Below are positions 33,436-44,621 of a stretch of 64,000 nt of DNA, piece after piece. The stretch comes from Phyto melanocephala. Lineage: Eukaryota; Arthropoda; Insecta; Diptera; Rhinophoridae. The stretch spans positions 120,182,333 through 120,246,332 of the forward strand of contig OW799233.1 in the NCBI GenBank assembly GCA_941918925.1, read 5' to 3'. The notes beneath the pieces are model-generated. The model had not been told where the DNA came from, ran no database searches, and saw only the letters and a program-made list of their open reading frames with translations. Numbering within the stretch: position 1 is the stretch's first letter; each line of letters begins with the position of its first letter. The position numbers and the translations under genes were made by a program.

Positions 33436-34178
33436 AACAAGTAACAGTGCTATATTCGTCCGTGCCGAATCTTATATACCCTTCACAACGTGTAGTAATG
33501 CAATAACAATTGTTTGTATCACCATTCATCTCATATAAAATACATACATATGTATATACTGGTTAGAATAAATGTGGCATCGAATCCCAGCTGAGCCAAA
33601 AAAATTTTATTTTATTTTATTTAATATATTATTTATTTTTTATATTTTTTTTTAAATTTTTAAAAAAAAATTTTTTTAAAAAATTTTTTTTTTAATTTTT
33701 TTTTAATATATTTTTTTAATTTTTTTTTTTTAGTTTTTTTTATTATTTTTTTTTTAATTTTAATATATTTTTTTTATAATTTTTTTTTTTTTGGTATGTT
33801 TTTTACATGTATGTATGTATGTATGTATGTTGTTGTTGTATTTGTGTAAGAAAACGAGGTGGTCGTGGTTTTTTGGTCATATCTCAGAAAGTTATGGGGC
33901 GATTGTGCTGAATTTCAATAGCGATTCATTCCTGGATATTTCCAAGAGATTGATACCATACACAGATCTGGGGAACATATAGTTGCTTCTAAAAGTTGAT
34001 TTCAACCAACACACGGACAGACGGACAGACGGTCAGAGCTTAATCGACTCCTCTATTCATAAGCTTTCAGAAAATATATACTTTATGGGGTCGGAAATGA
34101 AAATTGTAGAAATTACAAACGGAATGACAAAGCTATATAAATATACCCTTGTGCACCACAGGTGAAGGGTATAAAAAT
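33436..34178 (+). mobile_element. HINE-like repeat, 'gtgcaccacagg' subfamily, cassette orientation 1
   Basis: Starts AACAAGTAACAGTGCTATAT with 5' palindrome ATTCGTCCGTGCCGAAT. The internal cassette begins 'actggttagaataaatgtgg' and the block CATCGAATCCCAGCTGAGCC, then runs into a pure A/T tract of about 190 bp (33600-33795) and a TATG microsatellite. GACGGACA repeats are at 34015-34033, and the 3' hairpin TATACCCTTG...GAAGGGTATA ends it. It is non-coding. Confidence 0.75.
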
Positions 34179-34714
34179 GAAAATATTATGCACTATAAAC
34201 AAAATATATGGTTTACGATGGCCGCCAATACAAAATGGGGTACAATAAATTTCTATATGGGTTAAATCTAGTATTTATTTAAATTTGTACTCTCTCATTT
34301 TTGTTATCAAAGAAAGGACTTTACTAGCAGAATGCAGTAAACTATGAAAAAGGTATAATCCAAGATAGTGTTCTGAATAAAAAGGCAGATATAAGGGCCA
34401 AATATAGTATTTACGGCTTTTTCCATTTCAACCCCCACAAAATTGAAATTAAATAAAAGGGCTTGACCAGAATGGCGGACAAATTTTTTTCTTAACCCCC
34501 ATCAAATAAAAGGGCTTGACTAAGTAATAGAATGCAGTTAACTTTGTTAAAATTCAAAATCAAAGATGGAGTTGAAAGTGATAAAGAAAAATTATGTATA
34601 ACATTAAATATGATGTCTAGGCTAGGCAACGATGTGGTCTTTATATTTTTAAACGTTATAGTAAAGGATGTTATCAGATTCGACTCGGCCTAATAATCGC
34701 ACTTTTACTTGTTT
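34179..34714 (-). mobile_element. HINE-like repeat, 5' part, opposite orientation
   Basis: Ends (minus-strand start) at 34714 with AAACAAGTAAAAGTGCGATT. It contains reverse complements of the 'ggcttgaccag', 'actgcattct' and 'gtggcggcc' blocks found in the copy at 25.3 kb. It abuts the 3' end of the preceding plus-strand copy tail-first, giving a back-to-back pair. The 3' half is missing. Confidence 0.6.
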
Positions 34715-35429
34715 TAAATTAAAAATCTCTTTTTACAAAGAATTTTAATGAAATGCAATGAAATCAAAAATCTCTTTTTACAAATTATTTTAGTGAAATG
34801 CAATTATTTTGAGAATTTTCAGTATATGAACTTTCTATTTATATAATTTTTTTTGGCGAATTTTATCATTATAGAAACTAGCATGTTCTAAACGTTCGAC
34901 TAATGCTCATTCTTACAGATAATATTCATAAACTTGTAAATTCCCATAACATAAACAATAAAGTTAAGATGCTGTCTGAACTCCATTGATGTATTAGTAA
35001 ACCTCTAATTTAGCCTTAAAATATAATAATGATTAATTATTGCAAATTTTGCCTCTATAAGCTACTTTTCGATGTACATACATTACTAATACTACAAGAC
35101 GCTTACACTTCCTGCACTCAATTACAGCGCATAAGCATAGGTATTGAAAGTAAAGTTCTTTATAATATTTTTCGTCCTATAAGCATTAGGAAGAAGTTAT
35201 AGACTGTAACTTGAGCTCATCATAGTTTAATAGAAATAAATTATTCTTAATCCACTCAATAATAAAAATAGAAAAAAAACTTTTTATATCCATATAATTT
35301 TTCGCAATAATCAGATAGTCTTATGACATTAATATTAAAATACTATTTCGGACATGTGCCGCCGCGCCTAATGCGTATATTGGGTAGCAATATCTCATTG
35401 TAATTGTCATCAATAACTTTACGATTATT
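34715..35429. other. Interval without recognised features
   Basis: A direct duplication of about 55 bp occurs at 34724-34805 ('aaatctctttttacaaa...ttttaatgaaatgcaat'). The minus strand of 35360-35430 may hold the decayed end of the neighbouring transposase. Confidence 0.4.
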
Positions 35430-35870
35430 CGCTCTAAAGTGCTTTATTGTTTATGATTTATCTGCATAAACCTGTAACTTTACATATCCCCAGAGAAAAT
35501 AGTCTAAAACCGTCAACAAGTTGGCCAGTTAACATATCAAATTCTTGAAATTAATCGTTCTTCAAAAAGTTTCTCAAATAAACTAACTTTATTGCGTACT
35601 GTGTGACATGTGGCACCATCTTGCTGAAACCACATGTCTGCAATATTAATTATGAATTCCAACTCTAACAGTTTTTCGTTAAGTGCAGAATTCTCAGCAT
35701 CAAGTTTTCTAGATGTTATGGTGTTTTGACTTGAGAACTATTATCGCTCTCAGTGCAGCAATTATGTGTACTGACAAGTCCATTTGACCAAAAATGTGTT
35801 TCATCACTAAACAAAATTGATTTCTCGAACTAACCCATGATTTTCGAAATAAATTTGAGCAATTTTCAAA
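35430..35870 (-). pseudogene. IS630/Tc1-mariner transposase, DDE domain relic
   Basis: On the minus strand the translation contains FENHGLVREINFVL then SDETHFWSNGLVSTHNC (35830-35770, first catalytic Asp region). Later come ADMWFQQDGATCHT (35645-35604, second catalytic Asp region) and YVNWPT (about 35535-35520). These are the signature blocks of the insect IS630-Tc1-mariner family that supplied the helix-turn-helix at 29.7 kb. The segment between the first two blocks and everything after VNWP is frameshifted or has stops. The third acidic residue is not identifiable. The sequence up to 36.3 kb may hold the decayed N-terminal half, but I cannot support that. Confidence 0.7.
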
Positions 35871-36628
35871 TTTAACTGAATACTGGTGAGGTCTCGTCAG
35901 AGCATGTGGACAATCCCAAGAGGAAAAAAAAAGACTCGCAGGTAGTTAATTGTCTAATTCTCGACCTTAGTCAGACTTCGGATAACTACAAATGTTTCTA
36001 AAGTGCTGTTGCCATCTTAACAAAACTATAGAGTGATGGTTTAATGACTAGTACTTGTAGACGTGACGGACCAGTGGATTTCGTTGCCTTTTAACAGAAT
36101 GTGTTACTTAGAACATTGTACGGCTTCTTTCGGACCACATATCCAATTTTTTTGCTGATTAATTTTATAGACTATTTGTGAAAAAGTAATATGGGATATA
36201 TAGCCCAAACTCTTTAGAAAGGTAAGATTGCCACCTATAACGTTATTGAGTAGCACAACTTTATCACAGAGGCAGCGATTGAGCGTCAGAAACTCAACCC
36301 AGTAATAAAACCACCGTCCGATTATAGCCCTGGTTGTCAAGGTTGACGTAAATCAAACAACAGTATTCAGCTAAAAAAGTATTTAAAACAATTGAGGCAG
36401 CCAGAGGAAAGGATAACCGAAATTCCTGTAGAAGGCGTAGGCTAAAATGCATCTAATAGAATTTGTACTTAAAGCCAAACAAAGTAAATGTTCCTAATTA
36501 AGCCACGACGGGTCATATAAGAAATTATTTTAATTTTTTATAATAGAGAAAAATTACGTCAAATCTTTATTATAATACAAAAATAAAAAAATATTTTTTT
36601 TTTTAATTTTTTTCCCAAAAATTCTATC
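35871..36628. other. Interval without recognised features
   Basis: Possibly a decayed upstream part of the transposase; no recognisable motif. A 78-codon frame on the minus strand at 36104 has no similarity I know. Confidence 0.35.
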
Positions 36629-37143
36629 GGCCTTATTCATAACAAAAAGTTGGCATAAAGTTAGCATAAAGTTTGTTTATAACACAGTTGCCAAACTCTG
36701 GCTAACGATTTGCTAAACTCTTGTTAACGAGCTGCCAAACGTTTGCCAACTTGTGAAAAACAGCTGTTCTGTGTTGTTGTTTTATATTACCAATATTTTT
36801 TTACCTACCTATTTATCCTGTTGCCAATTTACAGACCGTTTGCCTTGCTTTTCCATTTTTATAAAAAATTTATTGTTCGTTTATTTTTTTAATTTATTTT
36901 TGAATTTTAAAAATTGTTAATATGGATGGAAAAACAAAAAATGTCAAAATCCAAAAAATGGTTGCATTTTTGAGGAGTTTCTTGCAATTTCAGAGTTGAT
37001 TTATGAAAAGTTAGCAGACGGATAAAAGTTTGTTATAAATAAAGTCTATGCCAACGAGCTGCCAAGCTTAATCGGCATCCTTGTTAGCAACTCGTTGTAC
37101 GTGGTGTATAAACTTTGGCTAACTTTTTGTTATGAATAAGGCC
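36629..37143. mobile_element. MITE family D (GGCCTTATTCATAAC termini)
   Basis: The ends GGCCTTATTCATAACAAAAA and, at the right, its reverse complement form a near-perfect inverted repeat of about 23 bp. The interior repeats variants of 'gccaaactttggctaac' and 'aacgagctgccaa' in both orientations near each end, so the foldback is extended. The interior is non-coding. A clean target duplication is not visible. Confidence 0.7.
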
Positions 37144-37156
37144 GTATATGTATTAA

Positions 37157-37469
37157 AGGCCATGACTGACTATCCTACAAAGTCATGCGATTATGTCAAA
37201 TAAAAATCTGATAGTTTTCTGTCCTACATAAAAAAATCGCAACAAAATGTGTTATTGGATGCCACACTGTCATACTTGCTTAGAAAAAGCAACTCTGATC
37301 GCACAGAAACTATTATTTTATGAAAATTTTTAAAAGATTATCAAATCGGACACACTTGTCAAAAAATCTGTCACACATGTACACTTTGTGTCCACACTAT
37401 CACACTTTCTGAACACACATACAATTTTTGACATATCGAACGACTAAATCTGATAGTCAGTCATCGCCT
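37157..37469. mobile_element. PIF/Harbinger-like MITE family E
   Basis: The terminal repeats AGGCCATGACTGACTATC and GATAGTCAGTCATCGCCT bound a 313-bp element flanked by TAA on both sides (37154-37156 and 37470-37472). The 3-bp TWA duplication supports PIF/Harbinger. It lies 13 bp from family D but shares no termini with it. Confidence 0.65.
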
Positions 37470-37982
37470 TAAGCAATACTTTTCTTGTAGCTAGCTGGAT
37501 ATACTTCCCACATTTCCAATCTAGAAATAATATTGTAAAGGATTAAAGATGAAGCTACAAATATTTATGTATATCGACAAAAATACAAAATTCACATACA
37601 ATCAAAAAATACAAAAATGAAGCATTTATCTGAAGCTGAAAAATACACTCTCTCTTATTTTAGAGATGGACGAATATTTGGTTAGATGGATGGGTTGGAC
37701 ATTAAATGCAACTGTGCATGTTGCTTGCGCTGCTGGAATTTTAACCAGACTGTAAAGTTAAAAGCCGAAGAATAATACATACCGCAACAGCAATAACAAA
37801 TAAGACAAAAGTAACAATTTACAAAACTACAAAAATCTTCGTGGATTTTTAATTAGCGCAATCTTTGTTTTCATTTTATTATTCGTTCACCTAAAACCTA
37901 AATAAAAAAATAAATAAAGGTTTAAATCAAACAAAACTGATGAAGAGTTCGAGAATAAAACAAAGTATTTCGACATAATAAA
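37470..37982. other. Interval without recognised features
   Basis: A-rich; nothing bounded was seen. Confidence 0.4.
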
Positions 37983-38880
37983 AACAAATAAGAGTGCTAT
38001 ATAAGGTCTTGCTGAATCTTAGAATACCCTTCAACATCATGTACGTAGTACATAGTATGGATTTCAGTTTTAATGTTATGTTTCAGCTTGCTTTACTATT
38101 TGCGATGCGCTCTTTGATTTTGCATCTTTACATAGTTAACTGTATTCTACCAGTCAAGCCCTTTTATTTCATATATATAGAAGGGGTTAAAGTTAATTCT
38201 GTAATTGCAAGATTTAACACGAAAATATAAATTTATTGCACGCCATTTTGTAGTGGCGTCCTTCATGGATTTTTAATTTTTTTAAAGTGTATTATATTTG
38301 GCTATTTAATTTTTTTTATATACGATTGCTTAAAAACTAAAAAAATCGATTAAAACACCGAAGACGTTGTGTTTTGGTGCTTATATGTCAGTTTCAAACA
38401 GATTTGTTAGTTTTTTAACAATAATTTTCCAGACTTCGATTTAAAATTCGGTGTTTTTATCGTATAAAAAAATGAATTAGTTGCTTAAGTAACTTATTAT
38501 ATTTATAAAATATTTATGCTTCTTCAAATTATTTTTGAGTATAACGTTGGCGGTTAGTGGTCGACTTGTCCAAAAAAATATTTCGAATAGTCCTAGGAAC
38601 CTATAATATCTGTATTAAATAATAAATGTATTTATCAATTATACTATGGTTGAAGAAAAAAATATAGAGCGTTTTTCCTGGATTTTAATAGCGGTTCATT
38701 CCCGAATATTTTAAAACGATTGATACTTCATACTAATTTGTAAAATAGACGGATAGACGGGCTAATAGACATTGCTTCCCTAATCATAAACTTTTAGAAA
38801 ATATATATATTATGGGGATTTAAATAAATATTGTAAAGTTTACAAACAGAATTACAAAACTTTAAAATTTTTCCCAAAAT
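37983..38880 (+). mobile_element. Diverged HINE-like repeat
   Basis: Starts AACAAATAAGAGTGCTATAT and contains the 'aactgtattctaccagtcaagccctttta' and 'cgccattttgtagtggcgtcc' blocks. It has an eroded microsatellite (38750-38758) and the 'attatggggatttaaataaatattgtaaagtttacaaacagaattacaaa' end block. The 3' hairpin is destroyed. Confidence 0.6.
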
Positions 38881-40663
38881 TTTACAAACCAAAATGACCA
38901 ATAAACTTGATATTATTTCATAAATCTGACTATAACAAAACAGTTCTTATATGTAGGATCATTTAAATAATACTAAACGTTTACAAATACCAACAGGAAA
39001 ACGGTCAAACGAACACAAAAATATTAACACAAACAGCTACACTAAGATACTGATGATGGTGGAAATGTTGTTGGTGGTGTTGGTGGCGGTTGTGCTGATG
39101 TTCACCTTCTTCTTTGCATTACAGACACTTCTCAGACTGTTTCATTAATGCAAATCAAATCCTCTTTTGATAAGTATTTTCTCAAAAATTTTAGGAATTT
39201 CCCTTCTTCAACTACTCTGTGAGAAACTTAAAAAAATTTAAAAAGTTAACATTTGTTGATAAGTTGTTAAGGGTTATTTTTGTATACATACATATATTAA
39301 ATAACTTTTGATTTTTATAATTATTTATAGAAAATATTTGATACACTCAAAAATAAGTTTTCAAATCAAGATGTAACAATCTTATTTTTAAAATAAACAA
39401 TTTTGAAATAGAACTAAGTTTGTTTTTCTTAATTTAAAAGTTTCAATTCTTATTTTTAAAATGTAGCGAATACTCAAAAACATGAAAAAGACTACTTGAT
39501 ATAAACTTGATTATTCTTAAATTTAAAATGTATTTCTTTTAATTAAAGAAAAACGACATTTTGAATTAATAATAAAACATTTTTTATTTAATAATTCTTT
39601 TTTTTAATTTATTTTTTTAATTTAATGAACACTTTTTTAAATTGTTTTGTACTTGCCGTATGCAATTATTTGTTTTTTATTCTGTATATTTATAAAAACT
39701 TATTTATTATACATTTAAATATTTTTTTTTTTTTAATAATTTTGGTCTTATATATGTTTTTCCATTATTAACTGAATATACATTTAATGGAGGATTAGAA
39801 AAGTGTTTAATATTTCTAATACTTAAATGTTTATTTCTTCCCTTTTATAATGAAAAAAAAAACGTAGTAACAAGTGTTTAAAATTTTTTTGGATTGGGAA
39901 AAACTTGACAAATTTCTTTTACAAGATTGAAATTTTTTCAAATATTTGAAATATTGTGTTGCTCAGCCTTACATTTCCCAAAGTAGAACACGAATTACTT
40001 GATGAATATTGTTGTTGTGAATGTAGTTTTGATGGCACCGACAAAGTTCGTCATCAATACCTAACTAAAATAATTGTCATTAAAACAGAGATTAAATAAT
40101 AAATTTCTCTATACTTACAAACCTCTTTTTTTCTCCAATTAAATAATTTTTCACGAAACTCCACTTTAAGTCCTACTAAGGGAACGACTTCCTTAAGGTC
40201 TTATTTATTAAATATTTTGGATTTCTAAATTTTGTTTTATCCCTGCCTCTATAGTACAAAAATAGTTATCAATATACACTCAGTGTATTTACTAAGCATT
40301 TAAAAACAAAACCACAAAATGAACTTACACTTTTAACATGGCATTACATTTACCAAATCAAATGTTTGTAGTAACATCAATAATGAATCATTTTCTTAAT
40401 TTAAGGTTTCTCGCAAGTCATATTCTTCTACAAAAATATCAGTCACTTTAATTTCTTTATTTTAAATCTGTTATTTTTTTTTTATGAAAACTTAAAACCA
40501 ACTTTTGTAAAATTTTCAAATGACGCTTAAAATAAAAAATGGCTGTAGTGGATTTGTTCATAAGGTGGTTATAAAAGCTCAAGCGATTATTTAACACCTT
40601 TGCTTGATAAATTTCTTTCTTTTTTGATAAAAAAAAATGCTCTCCATTATATTAATCGATTAA
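38881..40663. other. Interval without recognised features
   Basis: A GGT-rich patch (39055-39090), A/T-rich runs and ACTCAAAAATAAG-like repeats (39350-39480). No gene or bounded element is supported. Confidence 0.4.
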
Positions 40664-40769
40664 GGGCCATTATTACAACTTACCGTTAGTTAAAGGCGGG
40701 ATTTTGTCGGACCGATTAAATTCTTTGAATTTTAAAGTATTAATTTATTATTTTTTATCCATTAAATAT

Positions 40770-40771
40770 TA

Positions 40772-40857
<86 letters not shown>

Positions 40858-40859
40858 TA
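40770..40859 (+). repeat. (TTA)n microsatellite
   Basis: About 28 near-perfect ATT/TTA units beside the LINE insertion. The same triplet reappears as a few units directly after the LINE's poly-A (42094-42110), so the LINE probably landed in or beside such a tract. An apparent poly-Tyr frame across it is not a gene. Confidence 0.9.
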
Positions 40860-40862
40860 GTT

Positions 40863-42093
40863 GCTTTAGTTGCAGCATATTCAAGTTAGTCTCGGAACAA
40901 TAATCTATTATCTAACCTTAACCCTAGATGTCTAATCCACTTGCTTGTCTTAATTGTCTCAGACAAGACCCTCATGTCCACCTCCAGAGGGATATGCTTC
41001 CTTGTAATGATCAGAAGTTCCGTTTTCTCCGTGGCTAGCTTAAGGTTATGGGAATCCAGCCATAACTTTGTTTTAAGCATAACTTGGTTAAGCTTTCTCT
41101 GCGCTTCTTCCATGTTACGTGCTGCAATAACGGCCACTAAAGTGGCTCAGGTGACCGTTTCTCTCAGCAGACTTATGGCGAATACTGGGGGCCCGAGCTA
41201 CTCCAAGAGGAAACTGATAATGTCGACGATCCAGTCAATCCTCTTATATGGATGCGAAATCCGGGCTGATGCCCTACAGGCGAAGTATAGAAGAAAGATG
41301 CTGGCAGATATACAACGCACCTCTGCACTAAGAGTATCCTCAGCATATCGTACAGTCTCGGAACCGGCAAAACTTGTTATAAGCGGCTCTATCCCTATTG
41401 ATTTACTAGCCTAGGAAAGGGGAGTCCTTTGGAAAGATCGAAGAATGACTGAAGAACGAACAGAGAATCGGAAACGACAAGGAGAACACGCACCATGCAA
41501 AGGTGGCAGGAGAGATGGGTCAGCGAATCACAAGTCAGATGGACAGCGAGGCTGATAACAGACCTCGATAAATGGGTAAACAGAAAGCATGGCGAAATAA
41601 ACTATTTCGTAACACAGATGCTTTCTGGACATGGATACTTTCTATATTACCTACACAGAATGGGTAAGGTAAACACGGGAACCTGTATGTATGGAGACAA
41701 CTGCATAGACGAAGCAGAGCACACCTTCTTCAAGTGTAAGAGATGGCGTGTGGAACGACACAACTTAGAGGAAATCGTAGGGGAAATATCCCCAGAAAAT
41801 ATTATGGAACTCATGATGGAAAATGAGACTAAATGGGAACACGTGGCAACGTATGTTGAAAGGCTATTACGCGCAAAAAAGCGGGACCTAGACGTAGGCA
41901 CAACGACGGCTGTTCGATAGAAACAGAAGAGGAGCTCCGCCCTGAAGCAATGCGAAAGCGGTCCCAGGGTGGGGAACGGCTCGAAAAAGGGGTGTTTTTA
42001 GTGGATGCAAGCTCCACATACCAGAACTGTGACGACAGTATCTGAGATGCGTCAGGCATTTTCCTCCCTTCCCGAAAAAAAATAAAAAAAAAT
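40863..42093 (+). pseudogene. R1-like LINE fragment with inverted 5' segment
   Basis: The right block (41136-42093, plus strand) encodes the end of ORF2: TKVAQVTVSLSRLM, ILLYGCEI, RWTARLITDLDKWVNRKHGEI, the zinc-knuckle C-x5-C...H-x4-C (GTCMYGDNC...EHTFFKC), a stop at 41918, a short 3' UTR and an A-rich tail. Stops and a frameshift (41412-41495) kill it. The left block (40863-41135) is the directly preceding part of the same gene but on the minus strand (AVIAARNMEEAQRKL...TEKTELLIITRK...LGLRLDNRL). The two blocks share ACTAAAG at the break. This is the structure made by twin priming during LINE insertion. R1-clade placement rests on the C-terminal layout and is tentative. Confidence 0.8.
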
Positions 42094-42193
42094 TATTATT
42101 ATTAACAATAATAACAATAAAAAAGTAGGAGTTGTAATAACGCAAAGCTATTTATTGGGCACAAAAAATCCTAACTTTAACTAACGGCAAGTT

Positions 42194-42813
42194 CAAGGCA
42201 TATCCATAAGGTACTCGTATCCAATCAGCTGACTGCTTTTTTTTTATATACATTTTATAAGCGTTACCAAGGCATATTCATACAGGTATATGCAACGGCG
42301 AGTTTATACAACAAAGGAACTTTTTAGGGGATTTTTTCTGTCAAGGCCAATTTGTATAACAGAGATGGAACAGTTGTTTTTATATGTTTATTACAATAAA
42401 ATTTTATTATAAAAAGGATATGTGTTTGTGAAGCACATTATAAATGGTGCAAGAACAACAAATATACATAAAGTTGGTAAATTTATCATCGAAAAACCAC
42501 AATTAATTTAAATGTTTAATTCGGAATCCAAAATCCAATTTTCCATTCCTGCATTAATAAATCACACATCATCCTGTGCTGAAAATTTCACCTGTATGAA
42601 TTCGCCTTGAGCGTTACCAACTTTTTTAAAAGTCTTGCCTGCATTTGTCAAACTTAATTTTTTTAATTTTATTATGCAATAAATAATTCGCAATTTCAGT
42701 TGGTTTAAAACGTTTTAAGAAATCAAAACCATAAATAAAAAGTTTACGCTTTAAAGTTTTTTAAAAATTATTAAAATTAAAGAAGAAAATAAAAAAATTG
42801 TGTGACATATGCC
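42194..42813 (+). mobile_element. MITE family B with 8-bp duplication GGCAAGTT
   Basis: Starts CAAGGCATATCCATAAGGTA and ends GTGTGACATATGCC. It is flanked by GGCAAGTT (42186-42193 and 42814-42821), an 8-bp target duplication as in hAT or P-type elements. Most of it reappears in reverse at 52343-52655 ('atcagctgac', 'aaacgttttaa', 'gtgtgacatatg' words). A family C MITE is inserted inside it. Confidence 0.65.
42268..42609. mobile_element. MITE family C, copy 2, with 8-bp duplication AGCGTTAC
   Basis: Terminal repeats CAAGGCATATTCATACAGGT and ACCTGTATGAATTCGCCTTG. Exact 8-bp duplications AGCGTTAC lie at 42260-42267 and 42610-42617. It aligns with 11492-11710 but has extra central sequence. An 8-bp duplication fits hAT (or P) superfamily origin. 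This is the innermost layer of the nest. Confidence 0.85.
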
Positions 42814-42837
42814 GGCAAGTTGTAATAATTGCCCTAA

Positions 42838-44620
42838 GATTTTTTTTAATAGAAAAAAATTTTAATATCAATATATTTTTTTATTTATTTTAGAAAATTT
42901 CTCATCTTTTTTTAAAGAAAAATTTCTTTTGTAATTATTGGAAAATTTTAAGAAAAATTGTTGAAAGCGGTGTAAATACTTTTTTGTACTTTTGAATTTG
43001 AATCTAATTTGTATGTATTCTCTTCTTTTTTTATTTATTTTGTATTATTGTATACTTACTATTTAAGTATTTGTATTTGTTTAAAATGCAGTCAGTATTT
43101 CCGTCCCTGCACGGACTATGGTGAATTCCTTTATTGTAACGAGATAAAAATAACGAGTCTTTTAGTTGAAGGCACCAAAATTATGAAATTTATTCGTTAG
43201 TATTATTTAATTTCTTTTCAACGTTCAACCAGGCCAGATGTCTCAATTAAAGGACTCATTAAAAGGATATCTCCATTTCTACAAAAGTATTAATAAAATA
43301 ATGTAAGTTGTTTGTTACAAGTTCTTTGTTGTCCACATTTAATTATCAAAGGATTAGGTACCCTTTCCTGTTGTCTCATTACCAACACCCTTTCCCTGTA
43401 ACAAATTGTACTCCTCAGTCAATTGTTAATTGTACGTTTGTAATACCTACAAACTATTTTCCTTAAGTTATAAATTTGTATTTTTCGAACAATTTGTTAT
43501 TTTTTCATTTGTAACTCTACAACCCTTTCCATAAAATTACAATCCTTGTAATTGTATACATTTATAAACATTTTTGAAAGATTTACTTTAAAATTGTGTA
43601 ATATATTACACAATTTTAAACAAAAATAAAATTAAAAGTAGTTTAGATTAATAAAATGTTTTAATAAAAAAAACACTTACAACATGTAAAGAAAAATATA
43701 TCCTTTGAACATGACACTAATTTAAAAAAAAACAGTAATAAATTAATAATCTTAATAGAGAAAATTAAAAACTTAAAGATTTTCAAGGGCCTGTGCATCC
43801 TGTTACTCTATCCACTTAATGTTAGTGAGTAAAACTTACACTAAATTTGATGTTAGTACACTTAATTTGCCAACAAGCTGTTGCTTAAAATATTCCACAT
43901 ACAGACGAGTATGCACAGCAGTTAAAGCACAACCTTAAAACAAATAACAAAATTAGACAGTTATAAGTAAGTACTTACAAAAACAGTGAAATAAAAACTA
44001 TAAAAGGTTACGGAAAAAACATCAATAAATCTTTAGATTTTATAGGCTTCGCAACAGTTATAAATACATTCATGTTTGTATATGTGGACCATAACTACTC
44101 TAGGTAAAAATTAAAAAGACGAAAACAAAAAACCAATTACTTTGAGATTGTATATCATACTAGCGCGAAAGAGACTACCAACAGTAAAACATCAAACAGC
44201 ACCATATTAACTATCAGAAGAAATCAGTTAATAACACACGCACACACATTCAATATTAGTTACGAATGGTAAATATTTAGTGTGGAATAAAGCAAAAATA
44301 CGACGACTAGTAACAACATGTATGATCACGTTTAACATAATTCAATTTTTAATGGTATTTCTTCTATTACAACAACAATAAACATACTAAACTAGCATAT
44401 GTACTCGCATGAATGTATGCATATGTATACACTTGTAATGTTCAGATAGTTACTTAAGGTAACAATCTTTATAACAGAGTATTTTTAATTTCGATTTTAT
44501 TTACAAAAGAAAATGAATAAAATAAAACTGAAAAGATCATGCCTTAAAAACACAAACAGTAAAACGAAACAGTAACATGCAACATAACAAGTGAAGTAGT
44601 ATTAGGGAAGTGCTATTTTT
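42838..44620. other. Interval without recognised features
   Basis: A/T-rich with scattered C/A-rich stretches and a 63-codon frame at 43009 without similarity. No repeat boundary was found. Confidence 0.4.
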
Positions 44621-44621
44621 G

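Larger units (their letters stand above)
40664..42834. mobile_element. PIF/Harbinger-type MITE family A, broken by nested insertions
   Basis: Termini GGGCCATTATTACAACTTAC and GTTGTAATAATTGCCC, with TAA on both sides (40661-40663 and 42835-42837). Its body matches the 219-bp copy at 1475-1693. A microsatellite and an R1-like LINE (40863 to about 42093) occupy its centre, and a second MITE (42194-42813) splits its right arm. Its own sequence is continuous in order across both insertions. Confidence 0.75.

Noticed and set aside
40704..40889. 61-codon frame with a long tyrosine run
   Set aside because: Translation of a (TTA)n microsatellite.
40941..41414. 157-codon plus-strand frame
   Set aside because: Its first half is antisense to the inverted LINE segment; only the part from 41136 is genuine LINE sequence.
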